DNA of 15,026 nt from an uncultured Ellagibacter sp. (lineage in GTDB: Bacteria > Actinomycetota > Coriobacteriia > Coriobacteriales > Eggerthellaceae), in the NCBI GenBank assembly GCA_934654815.1, contig CAKUGU010000049.1:1-15026 (forward strand). Direction: 5' to 3'. The number at the start of each line of letters is the position of its first letter. The first letter of the stretch is position 1. Positions 1 through 6,967 of the stretch are shown in pieces. Under the pieces are notes generated by a model, which ran no database searches, was not told the origin of the DNA, and worked only from the letters and a program-made list of their open reading frames with translations. The translations under genes were made by a program, and so were the position numbers.

Positions 1-44
1 GCTCCCGTCGCCGCCCTCCCTCTCGGGCCGCGGCGCGAAGATGT

Positions 45-73
45 ATACTACCCGCACTCCCCTGGGGCGTCAA
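45..73 (-). promoter_or_regulatory. Predicted sigma70-type promoter reading off the left edge
   Basis: On the minus strand a TTGACG -35 box (68-73) is followed after exactly 17 bp by a TAGTAT -10 box (45-50). Transcription would start near position 38 and run leftward out of the window. A purine-rich, SD-like stretch lies in the first 25 bases, so the gene it serves probably starts just beyond the edge. The -35 matches five of six consensus bases and the -10 four of six. The served gene is not visible. Confidence 0.55.
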
Positions 74-301
74 GGGGAATCGGGGGGATTTTCCGGGAAG
101 CTTCCTCGGAATCCGGGCGTTTTACCAGTGTTACCTGGTGAAACGATGTTCCCTGCCGCTTTTGGGCGCTTCACAGTTCCTCCACAACTCGCCTTCCTCG
201 CCGTGCCGGCGTTCCCAATGCCGTTCACGCCGATGCGGAAGCGTCCCGAAAAGCAAGGCCGCCGCCCTACCCCGGAAGGGCAGGACGGGGGTCCAGACGT
301 G
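74..301. other. Gene-free stretch upstream of the left-edge promoter
   Basis: No reading frame here has a plausible start, ribosome binding site or recognisable protein. The short open frames across it translate to low-complexity Pro/Arg/Ser-rich peptides typical of non-coding GC-rich DNA. The only structure I see is the palindrome at 120-143. The stretch lies between the tyrS terminator and a leftward promoter, so it is most simply the upstream control region of the neighbouring gene outside the window. Confidence 0.5.
120..143. promoter_or_regulatory. 24-bp imperfect palindrome, candidate operator
   Basis: TTTTACCAG and CTGGTGAAA are separated by six bases. The nine-base arms are inverted repeats with one mismatch. 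The site lies about 80-105 bp upstream of the predicted start of transcription of the left-edge promoter, a distance that suits an activator or distal operator. The regulator family cannot be named from the sequence. Confidence 0.35.
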
Positions 302-333
302 AAAAAAGCCCCGCATGTATTTGCATGCGGGGC
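302..333 (-). terminator. Rho-independent terminator of tyrS
   Basis: On the minus strand a perfect 10-bp stem GCCCCGCATG / CATGCGGGGC with a six-base loop is followed at once by six T residues (the A run at 302-307). It lies 33 bp after the tyrS stop codon. This is a canonical intrinsic terminator and isolates tyrS from the gene to the left. Confidence 0.93.
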
Positions 334-366
334 CAAGAAGATGATGCTTTCTTGCGATCTACCGAG

Positions 367-1578
367 CTACACGAGCTTGATGAACTTGCGCTTGCCCACC
401 TGGAGCACGCAATCCTTGAGCTTTTCAGGCTCGACGTTGTAGACTTTCGCCGCAACCGCTTCGCCGTTAAGCTTCACGCCGCCGCCGTCGATGAGGCGAC
501 GCGCTTCGCCGACGCTTTGCGCCAAACCCGCGTCGTGGATGATCTTCGCAAGGTAGACGAGCCCCTCGTCGTTCGGCGTGAGGTCGGGCGTGAACTCCGC
601 GATGTCGTCGGGGACGTCGTGCTTCTTGAACACGAGGTCGAACTGCTCTTCGGCGGCCTGAGCCTGCTCCTCGTCGTAGTACGCGGCGACGATGTTGCGG
701 GCAAGGGCGCGCTTCACCTTGTTCGGATGGAGCTCGTCATTGGCAAGCCCCTTCTCGATCGCGTCGATTTCCTTGACGGATTCAGTCGAGGCGAGTCGGT
801 AGTACTTCACCATGAGCTCGTCGGGGATGGACATGACCTTGCCGAACATGTCGGCAGGCTCATCGGTGAGGCCGATGTAGTTGCCGTAGCTCTTCGACAT
901 CTTCTTCACGCCGTCGGTGCCCTCGAGCAGCGGAAGCGTGAGGCACACCTGGGGCTCCATGCCCATCTTTTCCATGAGCTCGCGGCCCGCAAGCAGGTTG
1001 AACAGTTGGTCGGTGCCGCCGAGCTCGACGTCGGCTTTGATCACGACCGAGTCGTAGGCCTGCATGACCGGGTACATGAACTCGTGCAGGCTGATGGGGA
1101 GGTTAGTGGTGTAGCGGTTATGGAAGTCGTCGCGCTCGAGGATGCGGGCGACGGTGAAGTGCGCCATGAGCTTCAAAAGATGCTCCATGTCGAGCGAGAG
1201 GATCCACTCGGAGTTGTAGCGCAGCGTCGTCTTCTCCGGGTCGAGCACCTTGAACGCCTGGTCGACGTAGGTTTGCGCGTTCTGCTTGATCTGCTCGCGC
1301 GTGAGCTGCGGGCGCGTCGAGTTGCGGCCCGACGGGTCGCCGATGAGCGCCGTGCCGTCGCCGATGATGAGCGTGACCTGATGGCCCAGGTCCTGGAACT
1401 GACGCAGCTTGCGCAGCGGCACCGCGTGCCCGAGGTGGATGTCAGGGGCGGTGGGGTCGACGCCGAGCTTGATGTTGAGCGGCTTTCCCCGCTTGAGCTT
1501 TTCGAGAAGGGCGCTTTCGGGCACGATCTGCGATGCGCCCGAGGCGATGATGTGAAGTTGTTCTTCAGGTGTGAGCAT
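367..1578 (-). CDS. tyrS: Tyrosyl-tRNA synthetase
   Basis: This cytoplasmic class I aminoacyl-tRNA synthetase activates tyrosine with ATP and loads it on tRNA-Tyr. The 403-residue product has the HIGH-type motif HLGH (48-51), the GGTDQLFNLLAGR block of tyrosine-type enzymes (187-199), and an intact KMSKS loop (226-230). A C-terminal S4-like RNA-binding domain spans about 336-403. Length and motif spacing fit the shorter TyrRS group with an S4 domain. The ATG at 1578 is chosen because AAAGGAAG sits five bases upstream of it. A longer frame begins at 1632, but that start would overlap the promoter at 1623-1631 and has no SD. The gene has its own promoter and terminator, so it is probably monocistronic. 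The leader of about 38 nt is too short for a T-box, so tRNA-sensing control is unlikely. Family assignment is secure. Confidence 0.97.
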   Translation of the reverse strand: MLTPEEQLHIIASGASQIVPESALLEKLKRGKPLNIKLGVDPTAPDIHLGHAVPLRKLRQFQDLGHQVTLIIGDGTALIGDPSGRNSTRPQLTREQIKQNAQTYVDQAFKVLDPEKTTLRYNSEWILSLDMEHLLKLMAHFTVARILERDDFHNRYTTNLPISLHEFMYPVMQAYDSVVIKADVELGGTDQLFNLLAGRELMEKMGMEPQVCLTLPLLEGTDGVKKMSKSYGNYIGLTDEPADMFGKVMSIPDELMVKYYRLASTESVKEIDAIEKGLANDELHPNKVKRALARNIVAAYYDEEQAQAAEEQFDLVFKKHDVPDDIAEFTPDLTPNDEGLVYLAKIIHDAGLAQSVGEARRLIDGGGVKLNGEAVAAKVYNVEPEKLKDCVLQVGKRKFIKLV

Positions 1579-1622
1579 CGAAACTTCCTTTAATGTCTCT
1601 TTCGTGAATGAGCGTCTTTGCG

Positions 1623-1631
1623 ATTCTATCA
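1623..1631 (-). promoter_or_regulatory. Extended -10 promoter of tyrS
   Basis: The minus strand reads TGATAGAAT, an extended -10 (TGn plus TAGAAT, five of six matches to TATAAT). No good -35 lies 16-18 bp upstream, which is usual when the TG extension is present. Predicted transcription start is near 1616, giving a leader of about 38 nt before the ATG at 1578. It lies in the 96-bp gap after the U32 gene, so tyrS can be transcribed independently of it. Confidence 0.6.
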
Positions 1632-1674
1632 CAGCGCCCCGAACGCAACCTGCGCCGTGGCGCCGCCTCGAGCC

Positions 1675-4137
1675 TTACGACACGCCGCGGAACAGGTGCC
1701 CCGTCGTCGCGTTCGAGATCTTCGCGACCGCGTTGCCATCGCTTTGCGCGATGCGCAGCGCGCGTATCGCGCGCCCGATCGCCTGTGCCGCTTCCTCGCC
1801 GTTGAGCAGCGTCGTGTCGACCATGAACGACGACACGCCCGCGGCCATGAGCTCGGGAAGCGATGCCACAAGGTCGAGGTCGACGCTGTTGTAGAGGTGG
1901 CTTCGACCGAGCGCATCGGTGATGACCGGGAACTCGTAGTCTTTGCGGTCCTTAAGATAGTGCGGGCTGCGACGGCGACGGCAGTTCGGGCAGTCCTCGT
2001 TGCAAGGGCCCTGGCTCATGAGCAGGCAGTGCTCGGTGGTCATGAGCTCCTGGGCGCCCGAGACGAACAGGCCGAGCTCGACCGGCGTGTCCTTCGCGAG
2101 CTCGCGAATCTGATCGAGGGAAAGCTCCGGCGACAACCACACGCGCTGCGCCCCGAGGCGCGCCACCTCATCGAGCGCGAGCTTGTTCGTCACGGGAAGA
2201 TGCGGACCGACCTCGAAGGGAATCCCCATGTCGACGGCCATCTGCACCGCGGAGAGGCTTTCCGCGAAGATGGGCTTGCCCGATTTCGCGTAGCGCCAAG
2301 GATCGAACTCGAACGTCGCCTCGCGCGACGGGCCGACCTCGTCGTGATCGACGACGGGCATGGCGAGCAGGCACTGCTTGGGGTAGCCGGCCTGTTCCAC
2401 CGTCGCCGACAGCTGCCCCGCGACGGTCGCCTCGCCGCGCCCGTAGTTGAGCGCGGGAACGTAGATCATGTGAGCGCCCGTGCGCTTCGCGGCGCGCGCG
2501 CAAACGGGGTTGGTCGCCCACGCCCCGATGCGGCTGCCCGTCGGGCGGCCGGCCGGCTGGTATTCGCGGTCCTCGACGCGCGGAAGGCGCCTGTCATGGT
2601 AGGACGCGAGAAGCTCTTCGGTGAGGTTCTCGAGCGCCTCGGCGCGAACGTGGTGCAGCTGGGAGAAGCCGATGCCCACGCCCTCGTCCAAATCGAGCTG
2701 GAAGTCGGCGAGCACGTAGGGGGTCGAGCCCATGCGGTCGATGTGAGCACGCACGTCGTCGGCGCTCACGGCTTTCGTGCGCGCGGGCTCAACGGCGGGG
2801 CCGCTCGCCTTGCCCACCGCGTGCTCCTCGACGGGCGAGGCCGGGCTCGCAAGGCGGAACGACACGGAAAGCGGCTCGCCGATCTTCAGCCGCGCGGACC
2901 CGACGACCGCGATGCGCGGCTCGAGGGAATCGTCGGCGAAGGCGTCTTCGGCACTGCGCACGCGAAACACGCGGTCGCCTGCGCGGACGCCGCGCACCTT
3001 GGAATCGATCGCGATGCGGGCCCGACCCTTCTTGTCGAGAGAAAGGTCGGCGACCGTCTGCGCGGCATGCCCCTTCCCTGTCCAGAACTCGAGCACGTCG
3101 CCTGGGTGGATTTCCCGCTCGGAGGCAATCGTCGCTATGCCGTTCTTCATGTCGGCGACGCGGCCGATGAACGCGCCTCGGTTGTTCGGGCGCTGATAGC
3201 TCATGATGTCGTTGCCGCGATCGCCTTCCAGGTACGCGGTGGTGAACCCGCGAGAGAACGCCTCTTCGAGCGTGCGGCGCTCTTCCGCGGTCGGTTTCGC
3301 CGCGGAGATCTCGCCCGGGACCGCGTACACGCGGTCGAGCACGCTGCGGTAGACCGACGTCACCGAGGAAACATAGTCGGCCGATTTCATGCGGCCCTCG
3401 ATTTTAAGCGACGCGACCCCCGCTCGCGCGAGGTCAGACAGAAGATCGGCCGAGCAGAGGTCCTTCGGGGAAAGAAGGTGCTCGCCGGGGGAATTGAGCG
3501 GGTTGCGCTGGGCCGCGTTGTGCAGCTCGTAGGGAAGGCGGCACGCCTGGGCGCACAAGCCCCTGTTCGCCGAGCGCCCGCCGATCATCGACGACATGAA
3601 GCACTGCCCCGAGTAGCAGATGCAGAGCGCCCCGTGCCCGAACGCCTCGACCTCGATGCCCTCTTGCGCGGCAACGCTTGCCAGATGCGCGATTTCTTCG
3701 AGGGAAAGCTCGCGCGCGAGCGTGACGCGGGAGGCGCCCATGCGCGCGGCAGCGCGGATGCCAGCTGCGTTGCACGTGTTCATCTGCGTGGAGATATGAA
3801 GCCTGACCTGCGGCAACGTTCGCGCGATCTCGGACGCGATGCCGATGTCCTGGACGATGAGCGCATCGGCCCCGGCGCGCCATGCCTGACGAGCGCATTC
3901 GAGGGCGCGGGAAACCTCGTCGGGAAGGACGATCGTGTTAAGTGTCACGTAGATCTTGACACCGCGCAGGTGGGCGAAATCGCATGCCGCGGCAAGCGTC
4001 TTCGTCGTGAAGTTGTCGGCGCCGCGGCGCGCGTTGAACGCCTCGAGGCCGAGGTACACCGCGTCAGCTCCGGCGCGCACCGCCGCATGAAGGGCGCTCA
4101 CATTGCCGGCAGGCGCCAAAAGTTCCATTTTCCCCAT
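1675..4137 (-). CDS. Long U32-family protein with duplicated module (annotated peptidase; likely RNA hydroxylation-type)
   Basis: The 820-residue product begins with the TIM-barrel-like U32 module (MELLAPAGN; QMNTCNAAG) and carries the family signature around 164-183 (EAFGHGALC...YSGQC..S). Family members TrhP and RlhA take part in tRNA wobble-uridine and 23S rRNA hydroxylation, and UbiU/UbiV bind Fe-S clusters; older annotation calls them collagenase-like peptidases. Cysteines at 172, 174, 179, 195, 199 and 228 could supply cluster ligands. A beta-rich middle region spans about 310-430. A second U32-like half follows (about 470-800), with LSPELSLDQI (668-677) mirroring LARELSLEEI (140-149), and its own cysteines at 704, 712, 716 and 719. 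The ATG at 4137 has GAGGAG 13 bases upstream; M4 at 4128 is an alternative. Fold is confident; substrate is inferred. Confidence 0.85.
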   Translation of the reverse strand: MGKMELLAPAGNVSALHAAVRAGADAVYLGLEAFNARRGADNFTTKTLAAACDFAHLRGVKIYVTLNTIVLPDEVSRALECARQAWRAGADALIVQDIGIASEIARTLPQVRLHISTQMNTCNAAGIRAAARMGASRVTLARELSLEEIAHLASVAAQEGIEVEAFGHGALCICYSGQCFMSSMIGGRSANRGLCAQACRLPYELHNAAQRNPLNSPGEHLLSPKDLCSADLLSDLARAGVASLKIEGRMKSADYVSSVTSVYRSVLDRVYAVPGEISAAKPTAEERRTLEEAFSRGFTTAYLEGDRGNDIMSYQRPNNRGAFIGRVADMKNGIATIASEREIHPGDVLEFWTGKGHAAQTVADLSLDKKGRARIAIDSKVRGVRAGDRVFRVRSAEDAFADDSLEPRIAVVGSARLKIGEPLSVSFRLASPASPVEEHAVGKASGPAVEPARTKAVSADDVRAHIDRMGSTPYVLADFQLDLDEGVGIGFSQLHHVRAEALENLTEELLASYHDRRLPRVEDREYQPAGRPTGSRIGAWATNPVCARAAKRTGAHMIYVPALNYGRGEATVAGQLSATVEQAGYPKQCLLAMPVVDHDEVGPSREATFEFDPWRYAKSGKPIFAESLSAVQMAVDMGIPFEVGPHLPVTNKLALDEVARLGAQRVWLSPELSLDQIRELAKDTPVELGLFVSGAQELMTTEHCLLMSQGPCNEDCPNCRRRRSPHYLKDRKDYEFPVITDALGRSHLYNSVDLDLVASLPELMAAGVSSFMVDTTLLNGEEAAQAIGRAIRALRIAQSDGNAVAKISNATTGHLFRGVS

Positions 4138-4183
4138 GGGATCTGTCTGTCTCCTCGTCTAAAAGACCTGATGATTCGGTTCA

Positions 4184-4192
4184 TGGTAGTAT
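4184..4192 (+). promoter_or_regulatory. Extended -10 promoter of the PASTA-type PBP gene
   Basis: The plus strand reads TGGTAGTAT, an extended -10 element without a convincing -35. Transcription would start near 4199, or at 4202 if the overlapping TATAGA (4190-4195) is used, leaving almost no leader before the ATG at 4202. It overlaps the -10 of the divergent U32 promoter on the other strand. Confidence 0.45.
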
Positions 4193-4193
4193 A
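4188..4193 (-). promoter_or_regulatory. Predicted -10 box of the U32-family gene
   Basis: The minus strand reads TATACT, five of six matches to the -10 consensus. Predicted start is near 4181, giving a leader of about 44 nt containing the GAGGAG ribosome binding site. No good -35 is seen at 16-18 bp. The same base pairs form the plus-strand TAGTATAG, so the two divergent genes share their -10 region. Confidence 0.4.
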
Positions 4194-4201
4194 GACGAAC
4201 T

Positions 4202-6400
4202 ATGAGGATACGGAGAAAACACCGTGAAATGCGCACCCATGCCGTTGCGTGGGGCATCCTCGCTGCGGCCTTCTCGGTCATCCTCATCGTCGGCTTCGGA
4301 GCGTACGGCGTCGCGCGTTCCCTCGATTCGTGGGTTGGGAAGCTTCCCGACGTGCACGACCCCGAAGCGTTCTCCTATAGCGAGAAGACACGCATCTACG
4401 CCAACGACAAAACCACGCTCCTCGCGGAATTCTACCTTCAGGACCAAGAGCCCGTCGCGGCGAATCAAGTGAGCGACTACGTTTTGAAGGGGACGGTCGC
4501 CACCGAGGACGCCCGCTTCTACGAGCACGGCGGCGTCGACTACTACGGCATCGCGCGCGCCCTCGTGAACAACCTGCGCGGCGGCGACTTGGAGGGCGCC
4601 TCGACCATCACCCAGCAGCTCGTGCGGAACACGCTGCTCTCGGACGAGGCGAACGACATCTCGTTTCGCCGCAAGGCGCGCGAGGCGGAGCTCGCCATCG
4701 AGATGGAGCAGGCGTATTCCAAAGACGAGATCCTCATGATGTACCTGAACACGATCAACTACGGTTCGGGGACCTACGGCATCGAGACGGCCGCGCGACA
4801 TTACTTCTCGAAGCATGCGAGCGATCTTACCGTCGCCGAAGCCGCGACGCTTGTCGGGATACCGCAGTCGCCCACGTACAACAATCCCGAAACGTACCCG
4901 GAGCGGTGCACGAAGCGCCGCAACCTCGTGCTTTCGCGCATGCTCGACGCGGGTGTGATCACAAGCGACGAGTACGAGAACGCGAAAGCCGAGGAGCTTG
5001 CGCTCAACGTGGACCGAAGGGCCGAAGACGGCATCTACGCCTACCCCTACTTCACGAGCTACGTCCGCGATCAGCTCCTCGACGAGCTCTCCTTCGACGA
5101 GGTGTTCACCGGAGGGCTCACCGTGTACACGACGATCGACCCTGCGCTTCAGGGATACGCCGAGCAGGCGGCGGACGAGGTGTACGCCGAGATGACAAGC
5201 ACGGGCGACGACGACGTGAGCCTATCTCTCACCTGCATCGACCCGCGCACCGGCTACGTGCTCGCCATGATCGGCGGGAAGGACTGGGAGCGAAGCCAGT
5301 TCAACCTGGCGACGAGCGCCTCGGGCAGGCAGGCGGGGTCGTCGTTCAAGGCGTTCACCGTTGCGGCAGCCATCGAGCAGGGCATCAGCCCGCGCACGGC
5401 GATCGACTGCTCGACGGGGTACGAGAACCCCGCCTGGCCCGAGCCCGTCACCAACTACGACGGCGCGAACTACGGGAACCTCTCCATCGAGAACATGACC
5501 TGGGTTTCCGCGAACACCGGCTTTGCCCGCCTTGTCACCGACCCCGACGGCGTCTCGCCCGAAAGCCTACTCGAGATGGCCGAGCGTCTCAGCGTCTCGG
5601 GGGACGCGCGCTACGGATACGGCGCTTACCCCGCCCTCACGCTCGGCGCCGCGCAGACGAACACGCTGCGTATGGCGAGCGCTTACGGCGTTTTCGCAGC
5701 CGGCGGCGCGCGCTATGCGGACACGTGCATCACCGAGGTTACGGCAAGCGACGGCGCGAAGCTCATCGACCATACGACCCCTCGAAGCGAGCAGGTGCTT
5801 TCCCCTGAAGTCGCCGCCGCGACGACGAACGTTTTGCGCGGGGTCGTGACCCAGGGCACGGGCCGCGAGGCGAAGCTTCCCTCGGGCCAGGTGAGCGCAG
5901 GTAAGACGGGGACGTCGCAGGAGCACCGCGACCTGTGGTACTGCGGGTACACCCCGCAGCTTTCGTGCGCGGTGTGGACGGGTGCCGCACAAGAGCGCGA
6001 GATGTGGGAAGCCCCCTGGTGCAAGGACGCCTGGCGGCTGTTCATGTCGCGCGCGCTTGAAGGGCGCGAGCTCGAGGACTTCCCCGCCGTCGCGGAACCC
6101 GCCTACGCGAACCCCTTCAACGAAAAACAAGCCGCCTCCAGTGAGGAGGCGGCTAAGAGTCTGATCACGCGGCTTGACGGCGCGAGCCTTGAAGAGGTGA
6201 AGGCGGCACTCGGAGACAGCCTTTCGGTCGAGGAAGCGTACAGCGCCGACGTGCCGGCCGGCAGCATCATCTCGATCGAGTACGCGAACGGCTCGTACAC
6301 AGCGAAGGTATCGCTTGGGCAGGACCCGCGCCCGAACAGCGGAAACGCTCCTGCTGCCGAACGGCAGGAGCAGCGGGAAGCCGCTAACGCGGAAGGCTAG
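4202..6400 (+). CDS. Class A penicillin-binding protein with C-terminal PASTA domain
   Basis: This bifunctional membrane enzyme polymerises glycan strands from lipid II and cross-links the peptides outside the cell. The 732-residue product has a basic cytoplasmic start and one membrane segment (about 15-38). A GT51 transglycosylase domain carries TEDARFYEHGG (101-111, catalytic Glu102), GASTITQQLVRN (132-143), the RRKAREAE block and the ILMMYLNTINYGSG motif (177-190). A transpeptidase domain carries SSFK (Ser380 nucleophile), SAN (436-438) and KTG (568-570). Residues about 652-706 read as one PASTA domain (SLEEVKAALG... DVPAGSIIS). All catalytic residues are present. The ATG at 4202 lacks a Shine-Dalgarno and may be leaderless; M10 at 4229 is the alternative, with GGAG a long 13 bases away. 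It is a paralogue of the PBP at 6968-9217 and converges on the lipoprotein gene. Confidence 0.93.
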   Translation: MRIRRKHREMRTHAVAWGILAAAFSVILIVGFGAYGVARSLDSWVGKLPDVHDPEAFSYSEKTRIYANDKTTLLAEFYLQDQEPVAANQVSDYVLKGTVATEDARFYEHGGVDYYGIARALVNNLRGGDLEGASTITQQLVRNTLLSDEANDISFRRKAREAELAIEMEQAYSKDEILMMYLNTINYGSGTYGIETAARHYFSKHASDLTVAEAATLVGIPQSPTYNNPETYPERCTKRRNLVLSRMLDAGVITSDEYENAKAEELALNVDRRAEDGIYAYPYFTSYVRDQLLDELSFDEVFTGGLTVYTTIDPALQGYAEQAADEVYAEMTSTGDDDVSLSLTCIDPRTGYVLAMIGGKDWERSQFNLATSASGRQAGSSFKAFTVAAAIEQGISPRTAIDCSTGYENPAWPEPVTNYDGANYGNLSIENMTWVSANTGFARLVTDPDGVSPESLLEMAERLSVSGDARYGYGAYPALTLGAAQTNTLRMASAYGVFAAGGARYADTCITEVTASDGAKLIDHTTPRSEQVLSPEVAAATTNVLRGVVTQGTGREAKLPSGQVSAGKTGTSQEHRDLWYCGYTPQLSCAVWTGAAQEREMWEAPWCKDAWRLFMSRALEGRELEDFPAVAEPAYANPFNEKQAASSEEAAKSLITRLDGASLEEVKAALGDSLSVEEAYSADVPAGSIISIEYANGSYTAKVSLGQDPRPNSGNAPAAERQEQREAANAEG
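6122..6154 (-). terminator. Minus-strand intrinsic terminator embedded in the PBP coding region
   Basis: A perfect 9-bp stem AGCCGCCTC / GAGGCGGCT with a seven-base loop is followed, on the minus strand only, by TTGTTTTTC. That orientation suits termination of the lipoprotein transcript, whose stop codon is about 245 bp upstream. On the plus strand the hairpin is not followed by T residues, so it should not stop PBP transcription. It encodes PBP residues about 644-651, ahead of the PASTA domain. Confidence 0.7.
6347..6371. other. Hairpin near the 3' end of the plus-strand PBP gene
   Basis: GCTCCTGC and GCAGGAGC form a perfect 8-bp stem with a nine-base loop; a nested TGCC/GGCA pairing is an alternative. 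The minus strand continues GTTTCC, a weak T tract, and the plus strand has none. It could be a weak first terminator for the leftward lipoprotein transcript or chance structure in GC-rich coding DNA. Confidence 0.3.
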
Positions 6401-6900
6401 TTCTTGCCGGCGGCCGCGTCGTCTGCGGCCTTCAGCTTGTCGATGCCGTCGTTATAGGCGTTCTGGATGTCGGCGAGGCGGGAATCGTACGTCGAGTAGT
6501 CGAACGGATGCGCGTCGGTGGCGTTCTCGATGTCGGTGTAGAGCGCGATGTAGGAATCGAGTGCGCTCTTCAGCTCGTTGCAGCCGTCGACATAATCGGT
6601 TTTCACGTCCTTGAGCGCGTCGGGGGCATCGAGGTTGGAAAGATCGTCGATGGCCTTGTACGCGTTGTCGGCTTGCGTGCGCATCGTGACCACATCACCG
6701 CGGGACACCGCGTCGGTGAAGCTGGTAAGGCGCGTGTTCAGATCTTCCATCTTCTGGTTGACCTGCGTCATGTACTGACGGTTCTCGTTCTGCTGGTCGT
6801 TCTGCGCGCTGTTCTGCTGCGTGCACCCCGCGAGCGCGAACACGATGAGCGCGCTCGCCGCGCAGGCGATGAGGGAACGAAGGATGGGGGTCTTTGCCAT
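6397..6900 (-). CDS. Small helical lipoprotein of unknown function
   Basis: The 167-residue product has a lipoprotein signal peptide: basic n-region (K3, R8), hydrophobic core (about 9-22) and lipobox LAGC with Cys26 as the lipidated residue. A Gln/Asn-rich linker (27-42) leads to a domain predicted by eye to be mostly alpha-helical, with no membrane segment and no catalytic motif I recognise. It should be exported and anchored to the outer face of the cytoplasmic membrane. The start is supported by AAGGAG six bases upstream. It follows the class A PBP gene after 67 bp on the same strand, with no clear promoter of its own, so co-transcription is likely. Its stop codon overlaps that of the convergent PBP gene. 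I do not recognise the family; a role in PBP function is inference from position only. Confidence 0.85.
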   Translation of the reverse strand: MAKTPILRSLIACAASALIVFALAGCTQQNSAQNDQQNENRQYMTQVNQKMEDLNTRLTSFTDAVSRGDVVTMRTQADNAYKAIDDLSNLDAPDALKDVKTDYVDGCNELKSALDSYIALYTDIENATDAHPFDYSTYDSRLADIQNAYNDGIDKLKAADDAAAGKN

Positions 6901-6918
6901 GGGTTTCTCCTTGTGAAG

Positions 6919-6945
6919 GCGGGGCGGCGTGCCTTGCCGCCCCGC
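6919..6945 (-). other. GC-rich hairpin between PBP and lipoprotein genes
   Basis: GCGGGGCGGC and GCCGCCCCGC form a perfect 10-bp stem with a seven-base loop, seven bases before the lipoprotein ribosome binding site in the direction of transcription. There is no T tract, so it is not a standard terminator. It may protect or process the mRNA or lower expression of the downstream gene relative to the PBP. Confidence 0.5.
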
Positions 6946-6967
6946 ACATATGATGTCGCTTTCGCGC

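Noticed and set aside
41..442. Plus-strand 133-codon frame at the left edge
   Set aside because: It crosses the tyrS terminator and the tyrS 3' end, has no ribosome binding site, and reads as low-complexity peptide.
1579..1632. Upstream in-frame start for tyrS at 1632
   Set aside because: It would add 18 residues not typical of TyrRS and would lie upstream of the predicted start of transcription near 1616. The ATG at 1578 has the SD.
1579..1674. T-box or other tRNA-sensing leader upstream of tyrS
   Set aside because: The gap is only 96 bp and the predicted leader about 38 nt. No antiterminator or specifier hairpin is visible.
1618..4194. Long plus-strand open frame (858 codons) opposite the U32 gene
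   Set aside because: It is the antisense shadow of a confidently identified gene. Its product is Arg/Ala/His/Val-rich with no recognisable domain. Long antisense frames are expected at this GC content.
4224..4472. GTG-started 82-codon frame with a well-spaced GGAG inside the PBP 5' end
   Set aside because: The spacing looks good, but the product is Ser/Arg/Pro-rich and out of frame with the intact membrane segment and GT51 domain. It is most likely a chance start.
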